DNA of 5,535 nucleotides from the NCBI GenBank assembly GCA_937942965.1, contig CALDGN010000160.1, positions 1-5,535 of the forward strand, written 5' to 3'. The notes under the pieces were generated by a model. It searched no databases, was not told the DNA's origin, and saw only the letters and a program-made list of their open reading frames with translations. Shown piece by piece: positions 5,102 to 5,535 of this stretch; the stretch's first letter is position 1, and each line of letters begins with the position of its first letter. The translations under genes were made by a program, and so were the position numbers. The stretch is from an uncultured Acidimicrobiales bacterium. Its GTDB lineage: Bacteria; Actinomycetota; Acidimicrobiia; Acidimicrobiales; UBA10347.

Positions 5102-5133
5102 CATTTGCAAATCCATTTGCAAACGACACCCCT
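5102..5133. repeat. Tandem CATTTGCAAA repeats plus CGACACCCCT (right copy)
   Basis: CATTTGCAAA occurs at 5102-5111 and 5114-5123, an exact direct repeat with a 12-base period; each copy holds the palindrome TTTGCAAA. CGACACCCCT (5124-5133) follows. The left block at 2218-2249 has the same units in the same orientation, with an 11-base period. Arm-type recombinase sites are favoured; since the block is 58-89 bases upstream of the SIR2-like start, a promoter-proximal operator is the alternative. Confidence 0.55.
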
Positions 5134-5177
5134 GGGAGTGATTCACCCCACTGCTACCAGGGATTTCTGTGGTGTCG
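5124..5177. repeat. Nested imperfect inverted repeat joining the tandem block and the tRNA scar
   Basis: CGACACC (5124-5130) pairs with GGTGTCG (5171-5177), and inside it CCCTGG (5130-5135) pairs with CCAGGG (5157-5162); AGTG/CACT form a further short inner stem. The outer and middle stems share the base at 5130, so not all pairs can form at once. The result is an extended stem with internal loops that could extrude on one strand. Confidence 0.35.
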
Positions 5178-5193
5178 GAGGGGCGAGTACAAC
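5170..5193 (-). repeat. Decayed tRNA 3'-end fragment (right copy)
   Basis: The 14 bases 5170-5183 are identical to 2077-2090 and, on the minus strand, give the T-stem end, acceptor CTCCGAC, discriminator A and CCA. Beyond that only the T-loop skeleton remains (TTGTACT then C in place of TTCAAGT then C), so the copy is degenerate. No tRNA body adjoins it: sulfatase-side DNA begins within 80 bases. It is in the same orientation as the left copy, as expected for direct-repeat ends of one or more tRNA-targeting insertions. Confidence 0.5.
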
Positions 5194-5241
5194 CCTTAAC
5201 CCACGGCGGAGGCGGTCCGGCTGGATGGATCTCTCGGCGGC

Positions 5242-5268
5242 GTGACTGCCGGTACTTCAGGCACTCAC
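5242..5268 (-). terminator. Hairpin just after the sulfatase stop
   Basis: GTGACTGCC (5242-5250) and GGCACTCAC (5260-5268) pair at 8 of 9 positions around a 9-base loop, starting 3 bases after the sulfatase stop on the minus strand. No T-run follows, so it is either a weak terminator or an mRNA 3'-end stabilising stem. Confidence 0.35.
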
Positions 5269-5271
5269 GGC

Positions 5272-5535
5272 CTATGCACGCATGCCGACCGGCTCGGGCC
5301 GGGTGAGGTCGTCGGCGCGCGTCATCTCGTCGACCAGAGCGTCGAGGGCCGCGGTGCGGGCGGCGGGGTCTCGTCGTTCGACGGCCAGGTTGGCGAGTTC
5401 GTCTGGGTCGGCGTCGAGGTCGTAGAGCGTCTCGAACCCGTCAGAGTCCCGGGTGTAGCGATGTGTGCTGGTGACCACGGTGCGCATACGGAGTGGGAAC
5501 GTAGGAACGATCGGGTTCAGCGGGAAGTCGTCCTC
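5272..5535 (-). CDS. Sulfatase, C-terminal end, runs off the right edge
   Basis: The frame enters from the right edge and ends at TAG 5274-5272, giving the last 87 residues. FPLRMRTVVTSTHRYTRDSD followed by GFETLYDLDADPDELANLAV is the characteristic ending of type I sulfatases: a strand 'MRTVxTxxHRYTR' and then the 'ELYDLxxDPxExxNLA' signature. The remaining 35 residues form a charged helix common at the end of these enzymes. Type I sulfatases hydrolyse sulfate esters using a formylglycine made from Cys or Ser; that residue and the metal ligands lie outside the window, so substrate and localisation cannot be judged. The internal ATG at 5487 is not the start, because the frame is open and family-like through the edge. 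The gene lies outside the right tRNA scar and is probably ordinary chromosome or the next accessory block. Confidence 0.85.
   Translation of the reverse strand, partial: EDDFPLNPIVPTFPLRMRTVVTSTHRYTRDSDGFETLYDLDADPDELANLAVERRDPAARTAALDALVDEMTRADDLTRPEPVGMRA

Noticed and set aside
5102..5123. A CRISPR array
   Set aside because: Only two 10-base repeats with two-base gaps, far too short and few, and no cas gene.
2077..5133. An insertion sequence with terminal inverted repeats GGTGTCG / CGACACC
   Set aside because: Seven bases only, no transposase inside and no target duplication seen; the direct tRNA-end repeats explain the ends better.
4776..5245. Plus-strand frames opposite and upstream of the SIR2-like stub
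   Set aside because: No ribosome site and no family likeness; antisense to a frame with a SIR2-like motif.

Overview
The window is GC-rich DNA with GTG as well as ATG starts and coding regions dominated by G/C-ending codons. The gene set (acyl-CoA ligase, HEAT-like protein, TetR regulators, haloalkane dehalogenase, DUF1330-like protein, sulfatase) suggests an actinobacterium, perhaps an environmental one. This is inferred from composition and gene families; no marker gene is present.

Left part (1-2066), ordinary-looking: the N-terminal 374 codons of an AMP-forming acyl-CoA ligase on the minus strand, running off the left edge; a divergent intergenic region; a plus-strand 236-aa protein with HEAT-like helical repeats; and a perfect 12-bp hairpin that looks like a terminator.

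Middle part (2077-5193), accessory-looking: it is bracketed by two direct copies of a tRNA 3'-end sequence, a good one at 2077-2100 and a decayed one at 5170-5193. Just inside each lies a related block: tandem CATnnGCARA units followed by CGACACCCCT (2218-2249 and 5102-5133). This order (tRNA scar, tandem block, cargo, tandem block, tRNA scar) resembles the two ends of an integrative element with arm-type recombinase sites. No integrase lies between them. The cargo is mostly broken: a C-terminal TetR remnant, a TetR gene with a -1 frameshift, a DUF1330-like gene with one or two frameshifts, and an N-terminal stub of a SIR2-like protein of the kind found in defence systems. The exception is an intact 321-aa haloalkane dehalogenase with its full Asp-Asp-His triad and halide-binding residues.

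The dehalogenase, DUF1330-like and TetR genes are all on the minus strand in that order. The dehalogenase stop overlaps an ATG (ATGA), suggesting a former or current operon in which TetR controls dehalogenase expression. A 5-4-5 inverted repeat lies between a possible -35 and -10 upstream of the dehalogenase and is a plausible operator.

Right edge (5272-5535): the C-terminal 87 residues of a sulfatase on the minus strand, whose catalytic part lies outside the window.
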